Source of the DNA: Vreelandella songnenensis
GTDB taxonomy: Bacteria; Pseudomonadota; Gammaproteobacteria; Pseudomonadales; Halomonadaceae
NCBI RefSeq assembly: GCF_003002925.1
Contig: NZ_PVTK01000006.1
Coordinates: 1-64,000, forward strand
DNA length: 64,000 nt
Direction of reading: 5' to 3'
In this document: positions 16,831-24,997 of the stretch, one piece after another
Layout: every line of letters begins with the position of its first letter
Numbering within the stretch: position 1 is the first letter of the stretch
Program-made: the position numbers and the translations under genes
The notes under the pieces: generated by a model
Seen by the model: only the letters and a program-made list of their open reading frames with translations
Told to the model about the DNA's origin: nothing
Databases searched by the model: none

Positions 16831-17916
16831 TCAGATTTTCCCGGCTTTGCGGCCCAATCCCGAGCGGCGAATGGCGAGCGAGGCGTCACGCAGGCTACGC
16901 ACTTGCTGGTTTGCATCAGAGGAGCGTAACGAGGCTAGCGCCTGCTGCTGGTCGTCCAACTGCGTGCCCAGCGCCAAGGTGTGCTGGAAAAGCAGCTGGT
17001 GGGCTTCGCTGAGCAGGGTCGTGCTGTCTACCTCGACCGGGGCGGTCATTCTTAACGCATTGGCGAGTATGTCGCTTTGCTGCTGAACATGATGCAGCAC
17101 ATCATCCAGCTCCAGCGCGCTGGTATGGCTTACGCTTTTTAATTGATACAGCACGGCGGCAAGTTTTGACGCTGCGCTTCGGGAGACCCAGGCATCTGCA
17201 ATCGGGCCGGCGAGCCGCACGCACAGCAGCAGCTTATCCTTCACCAAAAAACTGTCGTGGCTTTCACGTATGGCCATGACCGTTGGGTCGGGCATGCCCC
17301 ACTTGGCGGCAAGCCAGGCACCCACCAGCGTGTGGTCGCAGCCGAAGTGTGCCCGTTCACCCTGGGTTGTTTCACCGTGGGAAAGCGTGGCGTCGGCGTA
17401 CAGGGCGTCGGCCTCCTCAGGATAGGCCGCCTGAAGCGCCAAAATGCCGATATCCTGCAACAGGGCCAGGGTAAAGGCGGTGCCGCTGCTTTCCGGGCAA
17501 AGCTGCTCGGCCAGGTAGCGGGCAATCAGTGCCGAGGTGATGGAGCGCTGCCACATGCGGTTGTGGTGATCATCGCCCTGGGCATGCTTGAACAGGGTAA
17601 ACCCGAGTATCACCGCAAGCGTTGCGTTCAGCCCCAGGCGCTGCATGGCGTCCAGGCACGTTTGGGCGCGGGCAGTGCTGCGGGCGTAGTAGGCGCTGTT
17701 GGCCAGGGCAATCAGGCGCAGCGTAAGCGCCGGGTCGTTCTCGATCGCCTTGGCATAGTCATTGAGCGTCGCTTTAGGTGCACGGGCGATATCCAGCACG
17801 CGAAGGGCAACGGAGGGCATGGCGGGCAAGCGTGTGCACTGTAGCAGTGATTTGCTTAGAAACGCCGGCAGCTCATGGGTGAGCGACATATAGAGCGTAT
17901 CGTTGGGCCCCGTCAT
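16831..17916 (-). CDS. HDOD domain protein
   Basis: 361 residues from the ATG at 17916, with AGGAGG five bases upstream. The HDOD domain covers about residues 20-215: LPAMPSVALRVLDIARAPKATLNDYAKAI, then ENDPALTLRLIALANSAYY and ALLQDIGILALQ, with a late HDHTLVGAWL-type segment. HDOD proteins are degenerate HD-superfamily signalling modules that often lack phosphohydrolase activity. The C-terminal 130 residues are helical with no recognised domain and end in a basic tail (RRSGLGRKAGKI). No sensory or GGDEF/EAL output domain is fused. A signalling adaptor role is inferred from the family. Confidence 0.82.
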   Translation of the reverse strand: MTGPNDTLYMSLTHELPAFLSKSLLQCTRLPAMPSVALRVLDIARAPKATLNDYAKAIENDPALTLRLIALANSAYYARSTARAQTCLDAMQRLGLNATLAVILGFTLFKHAQGDDHHNRMWQRSITSALIARYLAEQLCPESSGTAFTLALLQDIGILALQAAYPEEADALYADATLSHGETTQGERAHFGCDHTLVGAWLAAKWGMPDPTVMAIRESHDSFLVKDKLLLCVRLAGPIADAWVSRSAASKLAAVLYQLKSVSHTSALELDDVLHHVQQQSDILANALRMTAPVEVDSTTLLSEAHQLLFQHTLALGTQLDDQQQALASLRSSDANQQVRSLRDASLAIRRSGLGRKAGKI

Positions 17917-18065
17917 ATTTCCTCCTGATACATTTCAACGCCAAGGGCAGCGGTTAAACGTGTGGATTTTACCCTATCGCCGCTGGGCGCTGACATTTTC
18001 TACTCGATACGCGTGGTGAATAGCAGCTCAAGCCTGCTATCGGCTGGGCGCATCAGCTGGCGTGA

Positions 18066-19424
18066 TTACAGAATAATCACCGTCGCCAGCCCCAGAAAAG
18101 ACAGAAAACCGACCACGTCGGTCACCGTGGTCAAGATCACCGCACCGGATAACGCCGGGTCGATCTGCAGCCTTTTCAGCACCAGCGGAATGAGCACGCC
18201 GGACAGGTTGGCAAGGCTCATATTGATAAAGATCGCCAGCGTAATCACCAGGGTAATGAGCGGGTCGCCAAACCAGAGATAGGAAACCGCGCCGACCACC
18301 AGCGCCCACACCAGGCCGTTGCTCATGCCGACCCACAGCTCCTTGTTGTAGAGCCACTGCTTGTTGTTACCCGCCAGCTGGCCAAGGGCCAGGCCGCGTA
18401 TGACCACTGTCAGGGTCTGGCTTCCCGCAATCCCGCCCATGCTGGCCACGACGGGCATCAAGATGGCAAGCGCCACGATCTGATCCAGCACGGCTTCAAA
18501 CCGCCCAATCACAAAGGCTGCCAAGAAGGCGGTCAGCAGGTTGATCCCGAGCCAGACGCCACGGCTTTTGGCACTGCGCAGAATAGGGGTAAACACTTCC
18601 TCTTCATCGCTCACCCCGGACATGTGCTTCAGCGTCATGTCCGCGTCGTCCTGGGTAATTTCCAGCACGTCGGCGACGTTTAGCTGACCCACCAGCAGCC
18701 CGTCGCTGTTACACACCGCCACGAAAGGCAGCTCCTTGGAGCGCAGCAGGGCGGCGGCATCGCTTACCTTCATCTGGTCATTGAGCGTGTAAGGAGCATC
18801 GTCCATGAACTCATCAACGATGCTCTCCTGAGCCTGCTTGACCAGGTCGATCAGCGTCAGGGTGCCCAGCAGGCGCTTATCCTTGTCGGTGATCATGATC
18901 TGCTGGGACTCGTCATCCAGAAGGTGATGGATACGAATGTAGCGCTGTACCGCCTCAAGTGAGACACCCTGCTTTACATTGACCGTTTCCGGGTCCATGT
19001 AACGGCCCACCATGTCCTCTTCATAGGTATAGAGGTTTTCGACCTGGGCACGAATTTCCTGATCGAGGCTGGCATAGACGGTGGTCTTGATCTCGTCGTC
19101 GGCAACATCGAGAACCTCGGCGACTTCCTGGGCATCCAGGCCTTTGACGATCTGTTCGACGTCGCTGGCGGTCAGGCCCTCGATATAGTCGCCGCGAATG
19201 TCCTCATCGACTTCGGCAAGCACTTCACCGAGCAAGGCGTCAGGAATGTACACCCATAGACGGTCGCGGGTCTTGGCGGGGAAAGACTCAAGAGTGCGCG
19301 CAATCGCTAGAATATCGAGTTCATTGAACAGCTCGTTCAAGGCGGCCGTATCTTCTTCATCCAGCCGCTTTTGAAGATACAGCAGCTGCTCCTCGGTAGT
19401 GGTGTATTTCTCTTCGTCGCGCAT
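18066..19424 (-). CDS. mgtE: Magnesium transporter MgtE
   Basis: 452 residues if the ATG at 19424 is used (AAGGA about eight bases upstream); the ATG at 19433 directly abuts the ribosome site. Order of domains: MgtE N domain (about 30-130, with LLGEVLAEVDEDIRGDYIEGL), two CBS domains (135-260), a connecting helix, then five TM helices (about 285-452) containing the pore segment VVASMGGIAGSQTLTVVIRGLALG. This is a Mg2+-gated channel of the inner membrane. No Mg riboswitch is evident in the 130 bases upstream. It stands as a single gene. Confidence 0.93.
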   Translation of the reverse strand: MRDEEKYTTTEEQLLYLQKRLDEEDTAALNELFNELDILAIARTLESFPAKTRDRLWVYIPDALLGEVLAEVDEDIRGDYIEGLTASDVEQIVKGLDAQEVAEVLDVADDEIKTTVYASLDQEIRAQVENLYTYEEDMVGRYMDPETVNVKQGVSLEAVQRYIRIHHLLDDESQQIMITDKDKRLLGTLTLIDLVKQAQESIVDEFMDDAPYTLNDQMKVSDAAALLRSKELPFVAVCNSDGLLVGQLNVADVLEITQDDADMTLKHMSGVSDEEEVFTPILRSAKSRGVWLGINLLTAFLAAFVIGRFEAVLDQIVALAILMPVVASMGGIAGSQTLTVVIRGLALGQLAGNNKQWLYNKELWVGMSNGLVWALVVGAVSYLWFGDPLITLVITLAIFINMSLANLSGVLIPLVLKRLQIDPALSGAVILTTVTDVVGFLSFLGLATVIIL

Positions 19425-19568
19425 GGAGTCCATCCTTTGGAAAATCAGATTTTTGACACAACCACGTGAAGCGCTTGATGGCTCACTGTGAAGCTTATCG
19501 GTCGGGTGGGCTAAAAGCTACGCAGCTGATTCTCGGCAGCAAGAGCAGCGCTCAGGCATCGGCGAACC

Positions 19569-19907
19569 CTAATGGCGGGTAACAAATGCTACGCGAACGC
19601 CGTAAGCAAGGCGCTGCCGGGCAGAAACAGGTGGTGTCGGATTGCCAATCATTTCATCGGCAGCCTCAGACCAGGTCAGCGTGCCATGAGTAAAGCCCAG
19701 CGGTGCCAGTGCGCGGCTGACCCATTGTGTGCCGCTGAAACGCCGGGTTTCTCCCCGTTCATCCACCAGCAGGCTTGCCGTTTCCTGTCGATGCAGGCGA
19801 ACGATATACCAGCCCGTGTCGATACCAAGCAGTTCCACCTCGGGAAGCGGGGATGAGAGGCGCGCCAGCTCATCAAGGGTAAGCGTGGCAGGAAGTATTA
19901 AGGACAT
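19569..19907 (-). CDS. Small conserved-looking cytosolic protein (possibly DUF6482)
   Basis: 112 residues with no signal peptide or TM helix. The sequence has an alternating beta pattern (VELLGIDTGWYIVRLHRQ, ASLLVDERGETRRFSG) and a short helical segment before the C-terminus (LTWSEAADEMIG). The general layout recalls the small DUF6482 proteins of Halomonas and Pseudomonas, but I cannot confirm this. It has the normal GC content of its neighbours, a good start, and stands alone between mgtE and the ybaN-like gene. Confidence 0.55.
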   Translation of the reverse strand: MSLILPATLTLDELARLSSPLPEVELLGIDTGWYIVRLHRQETASLLVDERGETRRFSGTQWVSRALAPLGFTHGTLTWSEAADEMIGNPTPPVSARQRLAYGVRVAFVTRH

Positions 19908-19997
19908 GGCGTAATCTCTTGGACTGCTGACGTATGCTCCAATTCACATGATGCCAATAACCACCTGAATAATCAGCAAGCCCTGTATGGGAAGTGC

Positions 19998-20429
19998 CTA
20001 ACCGCGGGCCGAAGGCTCGGGGCGGGTTACCAGCCAGAGAGCCACCCCCGCCAACATCGCGACGATTACCCACCGCAGCCAGCCGTTGCTCAGATGCAGC
20101 AGAATAAACAGCGCGCTTGCACCGATCATGCTGACCGCCACCAGTTTGGCGCGCCGAGAGATTGCGCGTTCGCACTCCCAGTTTTTAATAAGCGGCCCAA
20201 CGTAGCGCCGTGAGCGAATCCACGCCTCAAAGCGCGGTGAGCCTTTTGAAGCGCAGTAAACAGCACCCAGCATGAACTCGGTGGTGGGTAATAAAGGAAT
20301 GAATATACCCAGCACGCCAACGCCAAAACTCAACGCCGCCACACCCACCCACAGGGCGCGTACCAGCGTCATCGGTCTGTTCTGAATATCCTGTTCAGCT
20401 TGCGCGTTACCGGGTGTTTTCTCTTTCAT
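19998..20429 (-). CDS. ybaN: YbaN family (DUF454) inner-membrane protein
   Basis: 143 residues from ATG 20429 (a TTG one codon upstream is a weaker choice). Hydrophobic segments near residues 25-50 and 100-130 flank the conserved cytosolic hairpin region, with family hallmarks LGIFIPLLPTTEFMLGAVYCAS, then F-E-A-W-I-R and the basic GPLIKNWECERAISRRAK. DUF454 proteins are small inner-membrane proteins of unknown function. Length matches the family (about 125-145). Confidence 0.82.
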   Translation of the reverse strand: MKEKTPGNAQAEQDIQNRPMTLVRALWVGVAALSFGVGVLGIFIPLLPTTEFMLGAVYCASKGSPRFEAWIRSRRYVGPLIKNWECERAISRRAKLVAVSMIGASALFILLHLSNGWLRWVIVAMLAGVALWLVTRPEPSARG

Positions 20430-20755
20430 CAATCGAGCTTCTCACAGGCCACTTTGATTGGCCCTGAGCAGTCAGTGCCCATGGCAGCTCTCATGGTGCC
20501 ACAGGCTTGTGCTGTAGCGTAGTGACTGCCTTGTATATTCTCTACTGGATAGCAGCTTGGGTAACGACTTTTTAAAATTTTCTGGGCCTGCGCAGCAGAG
20601 CGCTCCTCAGGCCAAGTCTGTTGCTGAAAGAGGAAATGGCGGGGCTTTGGCTAAGCTTTCCTTGATGCTGAAAGGGGAGTGGCTAAAAAATCTAGTGCGC
20701 CAGTTTAAACACGGAGGTACGGTTAAAACTGGCGCTTGTTTCATGTTCAGTATAT
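20430..20755. other. Intergenic region, no gene seen
   Basis: About 325 bases between the YbaN-like gene (transcribed away) and the 3' end of the RhlA/PhaG-like gene. It probably holds the ybaN promoter. A repeated short word GCCAGTTTTAAAC / GTTAAAACTGGC near 20700-20731 (GCCAGTTT ... AAACTGGC) forms an imperfect inverted repeat and may be the terminator of the minus-strand hydrolase gene. Confidence 0.4.
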
Positions 20756-21601
20756 TCAAGCCGCTTTGTACTTGCGCTCATCGGGTGTCAGGAAACCACG
20801 CAGAATTTCTTCCATGGCTGCCCGCGCTTTATGGTGTTCCATATCCAGGAAGTGGCCGGTGTTGGGTACGGTTTCAAAAGCACAGTGCTGCATATAGTGG
20901 GCAGCTTCGCGAACATCTTCGGGCGTCGTATACTCATCAAGCTCACCGTTGACAAACAGTGTGGGTATATTGATATCGCCCAGCAGTTGTTCATAGTCAG
21001 TGGCATCAAGCGAAAGTATCTGCTCGATATGAAAACAGACCTGGGCGAGCTCCTGCTTATCCAGCCGGGAGAGATGGCGGTAATTGACGTACTTCAAAAG
21101 TCGTGGCAAATATTTGCCTACTTCGTCATTGAGCAGGTTGGCTGCCGTTTTGACATCGCCAATTTCTATATTGTGCCTCGCCCCATGAATGTAATTGAGC
21201 ATCGGCTCATTTAACTGGGTCGAAAAGGATGCCAGTACAGCGCGCTTGATGGAGGCAGGTGACTGCGCCAGTGCCATCATGGCGGCATAGCCTCCCCAGG
21301 AGACGGAGAGCAGTGAATCTGGCTGAAAATGATCGATCAGCGCCAGCAGGATATTGACTTCATCATCCTTGGTAATAATTCCGCCTGCCGGGTTATGCGG
21401 CTTGGACTGGCCCGCAAAGGGCAGGTCGAAAAGAATGACATTCAAGTCATTGTGCAGATACTTTACGCAGTTGGTAAAGGAAGCAGTCGTTGCCAAGGCT
21501 CCATTCACCATGATGATACTTTCTTTATTGGATGGCTGTTGATACAGCTCGACATGGACGCGATGTTCGCCAATGGTCAAAAGTTCGGTGGTAGCTTTCA
21601 T
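20756..21601 (-). CDS. Alpha/beta hydrolase of the RhlA/PhaG family
   Basis: 281 residues. The sequence follows the RhlA/PhaG pattern through its length: VNGALATTASF near 32-42, NVILFDLPFAGQSKPHNP at 54-71, ITKDDEVNILLALID at 76-90, the nucleophile elbow SVSWGGY (Ser101), GELDEYTTPEDV (Asp222) and NTGHFLDME (His250). RhlA of Pseudomonas has its triad one residue later in each case. RhlA joins two 3-hydroxyacyl chains from ACP into the rhamnolipid lipid part; PhaG moves the 3-hydroxyacyl group from ACP to CoA for polyhydroxyalkanoate. No rhlB or pha gene is adjacent, so which activity applies is open. GC is lower than in neighbours and it is flanked by AT-rich DNA, which may indicate transfer. 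Confidence 0.85.
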   Translation of the reverse strand: MKATTELLTIGEHRVHVELYQQPSNKESIIMVNGALATTASFTNCVKYLHNDLNVILFDLPFAGQSKPHNPAGGIITKDDEVNILLALIDHFQPDSLLSVSWGGYAAMMALAQSPASIKRAVLASFSTQLNEPMLNYIHGARHNIEIGDVKTAANLLNDEVGKYLPRLLKYVNYRHLSRLDKQELAQVCFHIEQILSLDATDYEQLLGDINIPTLFVNGELDEYTTPEDVREAAHYMQHCAFETVPNTGHFLDMEHHKARAAMEEILRGFLTPDERKYKAA

Positions 21602-22033
21602 GTTATCCCCGCTTTGCGTTGATGTTCACTTGGATGAAGCAAGTCTAAAGCGTGCTGATTAATTGTGAGATGACTTACCTAAGCGCGCTGACGGTCTCAA
21701 GCAGTGCAAATAAGGGATTGTTATTATGGTTTTATGTGTTTTTATTAAGCCCGATTGTTTTTATCAAGGGTGGTAGTCAGTCTATAGAATAAAGCGGGGA
21801 AGTATGTAGGCAATCGACGATAAGATTGTAAGACATTGGCTAACGCCCATGCTTTTTTCTACTGATGTTTTCAAAAATTATTATCAATGTAATAAATGAA
21901 TAATATTTATGCGAGCAAACATTTTAATATGCATTTAAAGTGTTTCTTTTTGTTGCTTAAGGTTTCTTTTTATAGTTTTAATTAGCTAGCCTGTTTGAGA
22001 TATATTCCTGCCTTTCTTTCTATGCTTGAACGA
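21602..22033. promoter_or_regulatory. AT-rich intergenic region upstream of the RhlA/PhaG-like gene
   Basis: About 430 bases, strongly AT-rich from 21720 to 22020 (runs such as TTTTTATTAAG and TTTTTATAGTTTTAATTAG). It contains the promoter of the minus-strand hydrolase gene. No reading frame is convincing. The composition differs sharply from the flanking genome and would suit silencing by an H-NS/MvaT-type protein or a recently acquired segment. Confidence 0.5.
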
Positions 22034-22636
22034 TCAGATGTCTGCTGTGAGCAGTTGTAAGGCAACGCTGAACATCATGAGGGCAACGCCGATATCGATC
22101 AATCGCCAGGTAAGTGGGCGGGCAAGCCAGGGCGCGAGCCAAGCGCCACCCAGTGCCAGGGCGCTGAACCATATTATCGAACCGCTGGTAGCTCCGAGAG
22201 CGAAAGCGCCGGGTAGGGGCTGCTGAGCGCCGAGCGAGCCAATCAGTAGTACGGTGTCCAGATACACGTGAGGATTGAGCAGCGTGACAGCCAGTGCCGC
22301 CAACAGTACCGCGCGCCGTGAGCGTGGTGCGGCTTCAGCCGTCTGTAGCGTCTGAGGACGGCAGGCACGCCATAGTGCCTGGCTTGCGTACCAGAGCAGG
22401 AACGCAGCGCCGCCCCATCGAGCAAGTGCCAACAGCAGCGGGCTTTGGGTGAGAACATGGGCCAGGCCAAATACGCCGGCGGTAATCAGCGCTGCATCAC
22501 ACACGATACACAGCAGGGCGACCGCCACGTGGTGCTCGCGGCGCAGGCTTTGTGCGAGCACGAAGGCGTTTTGAGCACCAATCGCCATGATCAGCCCGAT
22601 GGCCACCAAAAGGCCGTTACCATAGCTCTGCCACAT
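22034..22636 (-). CDS. argO: LysE/ArgO family arginine/lysine exporter
   Basis: 200 residues with six hydrophobic helices. LysE signatures: GLIMAIGAQNAFVLAQSLRREH near residues 14-35, CDAALITAGVFGLA near 46-60, and LLNPHVYLDTVLLIGSLG near 118-135. These inner-membrane proteins export basic amino acids. It is divergent from argP with 133 bases between, the conserved arrangement in which ArgP activates argO when arginine is high. It is more likely ArgO than LysE because of the ArgP-type regulator. Confidence 0.9.
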   Translation of the reverse strand: MWQSYGNGLLVAIGLIMAIGAQNAFVLAQSLRREHHVAVALLCIVCDAALITAGVFGLAHVLTQSPLLLALARWGGAAFLLWYASQALWRACRPQTLQTAEAAPRSRRAVLLAALAVTLLNPHVYLDTVLLIGSLGAQQPLPGAFALGATSGSIIWFSALALGGAWLAPWLARPLTWRLIDIGVALMMFSVALQLLTADI

Positions 22637-22769
22637 CGTGTTTTTCCTATAGGGGGTGCGTTAATCGTCAGCCTTGAATTGGCGTAATACGGCTCTTGAA
22701 GCAGGCAGTTTGCTAAAATAAGCGTGATAAGAAAAACGAATACTCCTGATGCCCTATAAGGAAAAGTGA

Positions 22770-23657
22770 TTGCTGGATTACAAACTGTTGGCTGCGCTGG
22801 CAGCCGTGGTAGAGCAGGGCGGCTTTGAACGTGCGGCGAACGCGCTGGGCTTATCTCAATCCGCCGTTTCTCAACGGGTGAAGCTCCTGGAAGCGCGCGT
22901 GGGCCAGCCGGTACTGGTGCGGGCCGCGCCACCTACGCCAACCGACCTTGGCCGCCGCCTGCTCAACCATGTACAGCAGGTACGCCTGCTGGAGCGCGAT
23001 CTTCAGGCCCAGGTACCCGAGCTTGAAGGCGCCAGGCCCGAGCGTTTACGGGTCGCCATCAACGCCGACAGTCTCGCCACCTGGTGGGCAGAGGCGGTGA
23101 AGGACTTCTGTCATCAGCATAATGTGCTGCTGGAACTGGTGATTGAGGATCAGGAGGTAGGCCTGAAGCGGATGCGGGCCGGTGAAGTGGCGGGCTGCAT
23201 CTGTGCGGCCGAACATCCGGTCGCGGGGGCGCAGGGGTTGCTGCTGGGCGCCATGCGTTATCGGGCGCTGGCAAGTCCGGCTTATATGGCGCACTACTTT
23301 GCCGGTGGGCCAAGCGTAAGCACGCTAGCGCAGGCACCCGCCATCGTGTTTGGCGTGGACGACCAGCTGCAGCACCGCTACCTGGACGCACTTGGAGTGA
23401 AGGGGGATTTTGCCTACCACCTATGCCCCTCTTCCGAAGGCTTTGTGCGCTTTCTGCAAAGTGGGCTTGGGTGGGGATTGGTACCGGAGCTTCAGGTAGA
23501 GGGGCCGCTTTCGCGCGGAGAACTTGTCGAGCTGTTCCCCACGCGCTTTATCGATGTACCGCTTTACTGGCACTACTGGCGCAACGGCGGCACCCTGCTG
23601 GCCGAGCTGACCCGGCATCTGCGCCGGGCAGCGTTAAAGGTGCTGGTGCCGCTTTAG
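22770..23657 (+). CDS. argP: LysR-family regulator ArgP
   Basis: 295 residues, starting at a TTG that has AAGGA seven bases upstream; no ATG near the N-terminus would keep the HTH intact. The N-terminal HTH (LAAVVEQGGFERAANALGLS, QSAVSQRVKLLEARVGQP, VRAAPPTPTDLGRRLL) is highly typical of ArgP/IciA. The effector domain follows from about residue 90. ArgP senses Lys/Arg and controls the divergent exporter argO and amino acid biosynthesis genes. The 23 bp-scale AT-rich promoter interval at 22680-22769 is the likely binding region. Confidence 0.92.
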   Translation: MLDYKLLAALAAVVEQGGFERAANALGLSQSAVSQRVKLLEARVGQPVLVRAAPPTPTDLGRRLLNHVQQVRLLERDLQAQVPELEGARPERLRVAINADSLATWWAEAVKDFCHQHNVLLELVIEDQEVGLKRMRAGEVAGCICAAEHPVAGAQGLLLGAMRYRALASPAYMAHYFAGGPSVSTLAQAPAIVFGVDDQLQHRYLDALGVKGDFAYHLCPSSEGFVRFLQSGLGWGLVPELQVEGPLSRGELVELFPTRFIDVPLYWHYWRNGGTLLAELTRHLRRAALKVLVPL

Positions 23658-23663
23658 AAGCAC

Positions 23664-24425
23664 TTAGAACACCGCTCGTACGGCGATATACAGAACCGAA
23701 GGCGCCAGCAGCGCGCCCAGGCCGGTGTAGAAGGTGGCCGTCATGGCGCCGTAGGGCACAAGCTTGGGGTCGGTGGCGGCAAGCCCTGCGGCCACGCCGC
23801 TGGTGGTGCCCATCAGGCCGCCGAAGATCATGGCGGAGCGGGGGTTGTCCAGGCCGATGTGACGGGCGGCCATGGGGGTCAGGATCATCACCAGAATCGA
23901 CTTGAACAGGCCGGCGGCAATCGAGAGCGCGATGATGTCGGAAGGCGCACCAATCGAGGCGCCGGCAATCGGGCCAACGATATAGGTGACGGTGCCGGCG
24001 CCAATGGTGGTCAGGGACACCGGGTCGCGGTAGCCAAACGCATACGCCACGGCCACACCGGCGATAAACGAGATAATGACGCCCAGAAACAGCGCGATGA
24101 TGCCGCTGATACCCGCTTCGCGAATTTCCTGAAAGCGCACGCCATAGGCGGTGGCGATAATGGCCAGGTCGCGCAGCATGCCGCCGCCCATCAGCCCCAG
24201 CCCGGCAAACAGGCTGATATCGGCAAGGCCCTTGCTGCCGCCGGTATAGATACCGCCGAAATAGGCCAGCGCCAGGCCTACCATGATGGCAATGGCCGAG
24301 CCGTGAACGCGGCCCCGGGTCAGCTTGTCGCTGATCAGGTAAGAGAGATACATGGCGCCGCCTACCAATGCAAAGGCGGCAATCAGGTGCTGTTTTTCAA
24401 GTTGGGTAAGAAAGGATTCGATCAT
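23664..24425 (-). CDS. madM: Malonate transporter subunit MadM
   Basis: 253 residues, about eight TM helices, with Gly-rich helices such as GLGLMGGGMLRDLAIIATAYG and GPIAGASIGAPSDIIALSIAAGL that match the MadM subunit of the Na+-dependent malonate carrier MadLM. It lies 15 bases after madL on the same strand at the end of the malonate operon. Together with MadL it imports malonate for the synthetase and decarboxylase encoded upstream. Its stop lies 6 bases from the convergent argP stop. Confidence 0.88.
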   Translation of the reverse strand: MIESFLTQLEKQHLIAAFALVGGAMYLSYLISDKLTRGRVHGSAIAIMVGLALAYFGGIYTGGSKGLADISLFAGLGLMGGGMLRDLAIIATAYGVRFQEIREAGISGIIALFLGVIISFIAGVAVAYAFGYRDPVSLTTIGAGTVTYIVGPIAGASIGAPSDIIALSIAAGLFKSILVMILTPMAARHIGLDNPRSAMIFGGLMGTTSGVAAGLAATDPKLVPYGAMTATFYTGLGALLAPSVLYIAVRAVF

Positions 24426-24440
24426 GATGACGGCCTCTGG

Positions 24441-24908
24441 TTAGCGGGCATGGCGCGGGCGAGCGCTGACGGGGGAGGAGGCGCTTTTGCGTTGGCGCGT
24501 ATCCTGCTTCAGAGCGGTGGGCTCATCCTTTTCCGGCCGGGGCTTTTCCGATTTGGCACGACCCAAACGGTTGAGACACGGCACCAGCGCAAAGCTTGCC
24601 ACGACCGCCAGCAGGCTTGCCAGCAGCGCAATCATGCCGCCATCAATCGCTGCGGCCACGTTCTGGCTGGCGGCCATGGCCACCACGATAGGAATGTACA
24701 TGCCATTCCAGAACGTGATGCCGCTTTCGGTACTGGCGGGCATCTTTTTCTTGTCCATCAGATAGCCGCCCAGAAAGATCAGCATCAGCATCGCGATGCC
24801 GACCCCACCCACGTTGGATTCCACGCCGAGCAGCATGCCCAGCACGTCTCCGGCCCACAGGCCTACCAGCATGCACCCTGCCAAGAGGGCTACACCGTAA
24901 ATTACCAT
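24441..24908 (-). CDS. madL: Malonate transporter subunit MadL
   Basis: 155 residues. Four hydrophobic helices (residues 3-110) contain MadL-type sequence: YGVALLAGCMLVGLWAGDVLG, GVESNVGGVGIAMLMLIF, and MPASTESGITFWNGMYIPIV. A polar, basic tail of about 40 residues (from RAKSEKPRPEKDEP to the end) is longer than I expect for the family and low in complexity. It precedes madM by 15 bases and follows the malonyl-CoA synthetase gene by about 90 bases. Confidence 0.87.
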   Translation of the reverse strand: MVIYGVALLAGCMLVGLWAGDVLGMLLGVESNVGGVGIAMLMLIFLGGYLMDKKKMPASTESGITFWNGMYIPIVVAMAASQNVAAAIDGGMIALLASLLAVVASFALVPCLNRLGRAKSEKPRPEKDEPTALKQDTRQRKSASSPVSARPRHAR

Positions 24909-24997
24909 GGCGATTTTCCTATATTATCGTTGTTGTCAGGCACTGAGTTGGTGACAGGCCGCAGGCGGGCATGGGCTCGCCTGCGGATATTTCGATA

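Noticed and set aside
15582-16916. 444-residue frame antisense to dctM
   Set aside because: Gln- and His-rich shadow of a membrane-protein gene, with no family features.
19425-19568. Mg2+ riboswitch upstream of mgtE
   Set aside because: No recognisable conserved secondary structure or motif in the short upstream region.
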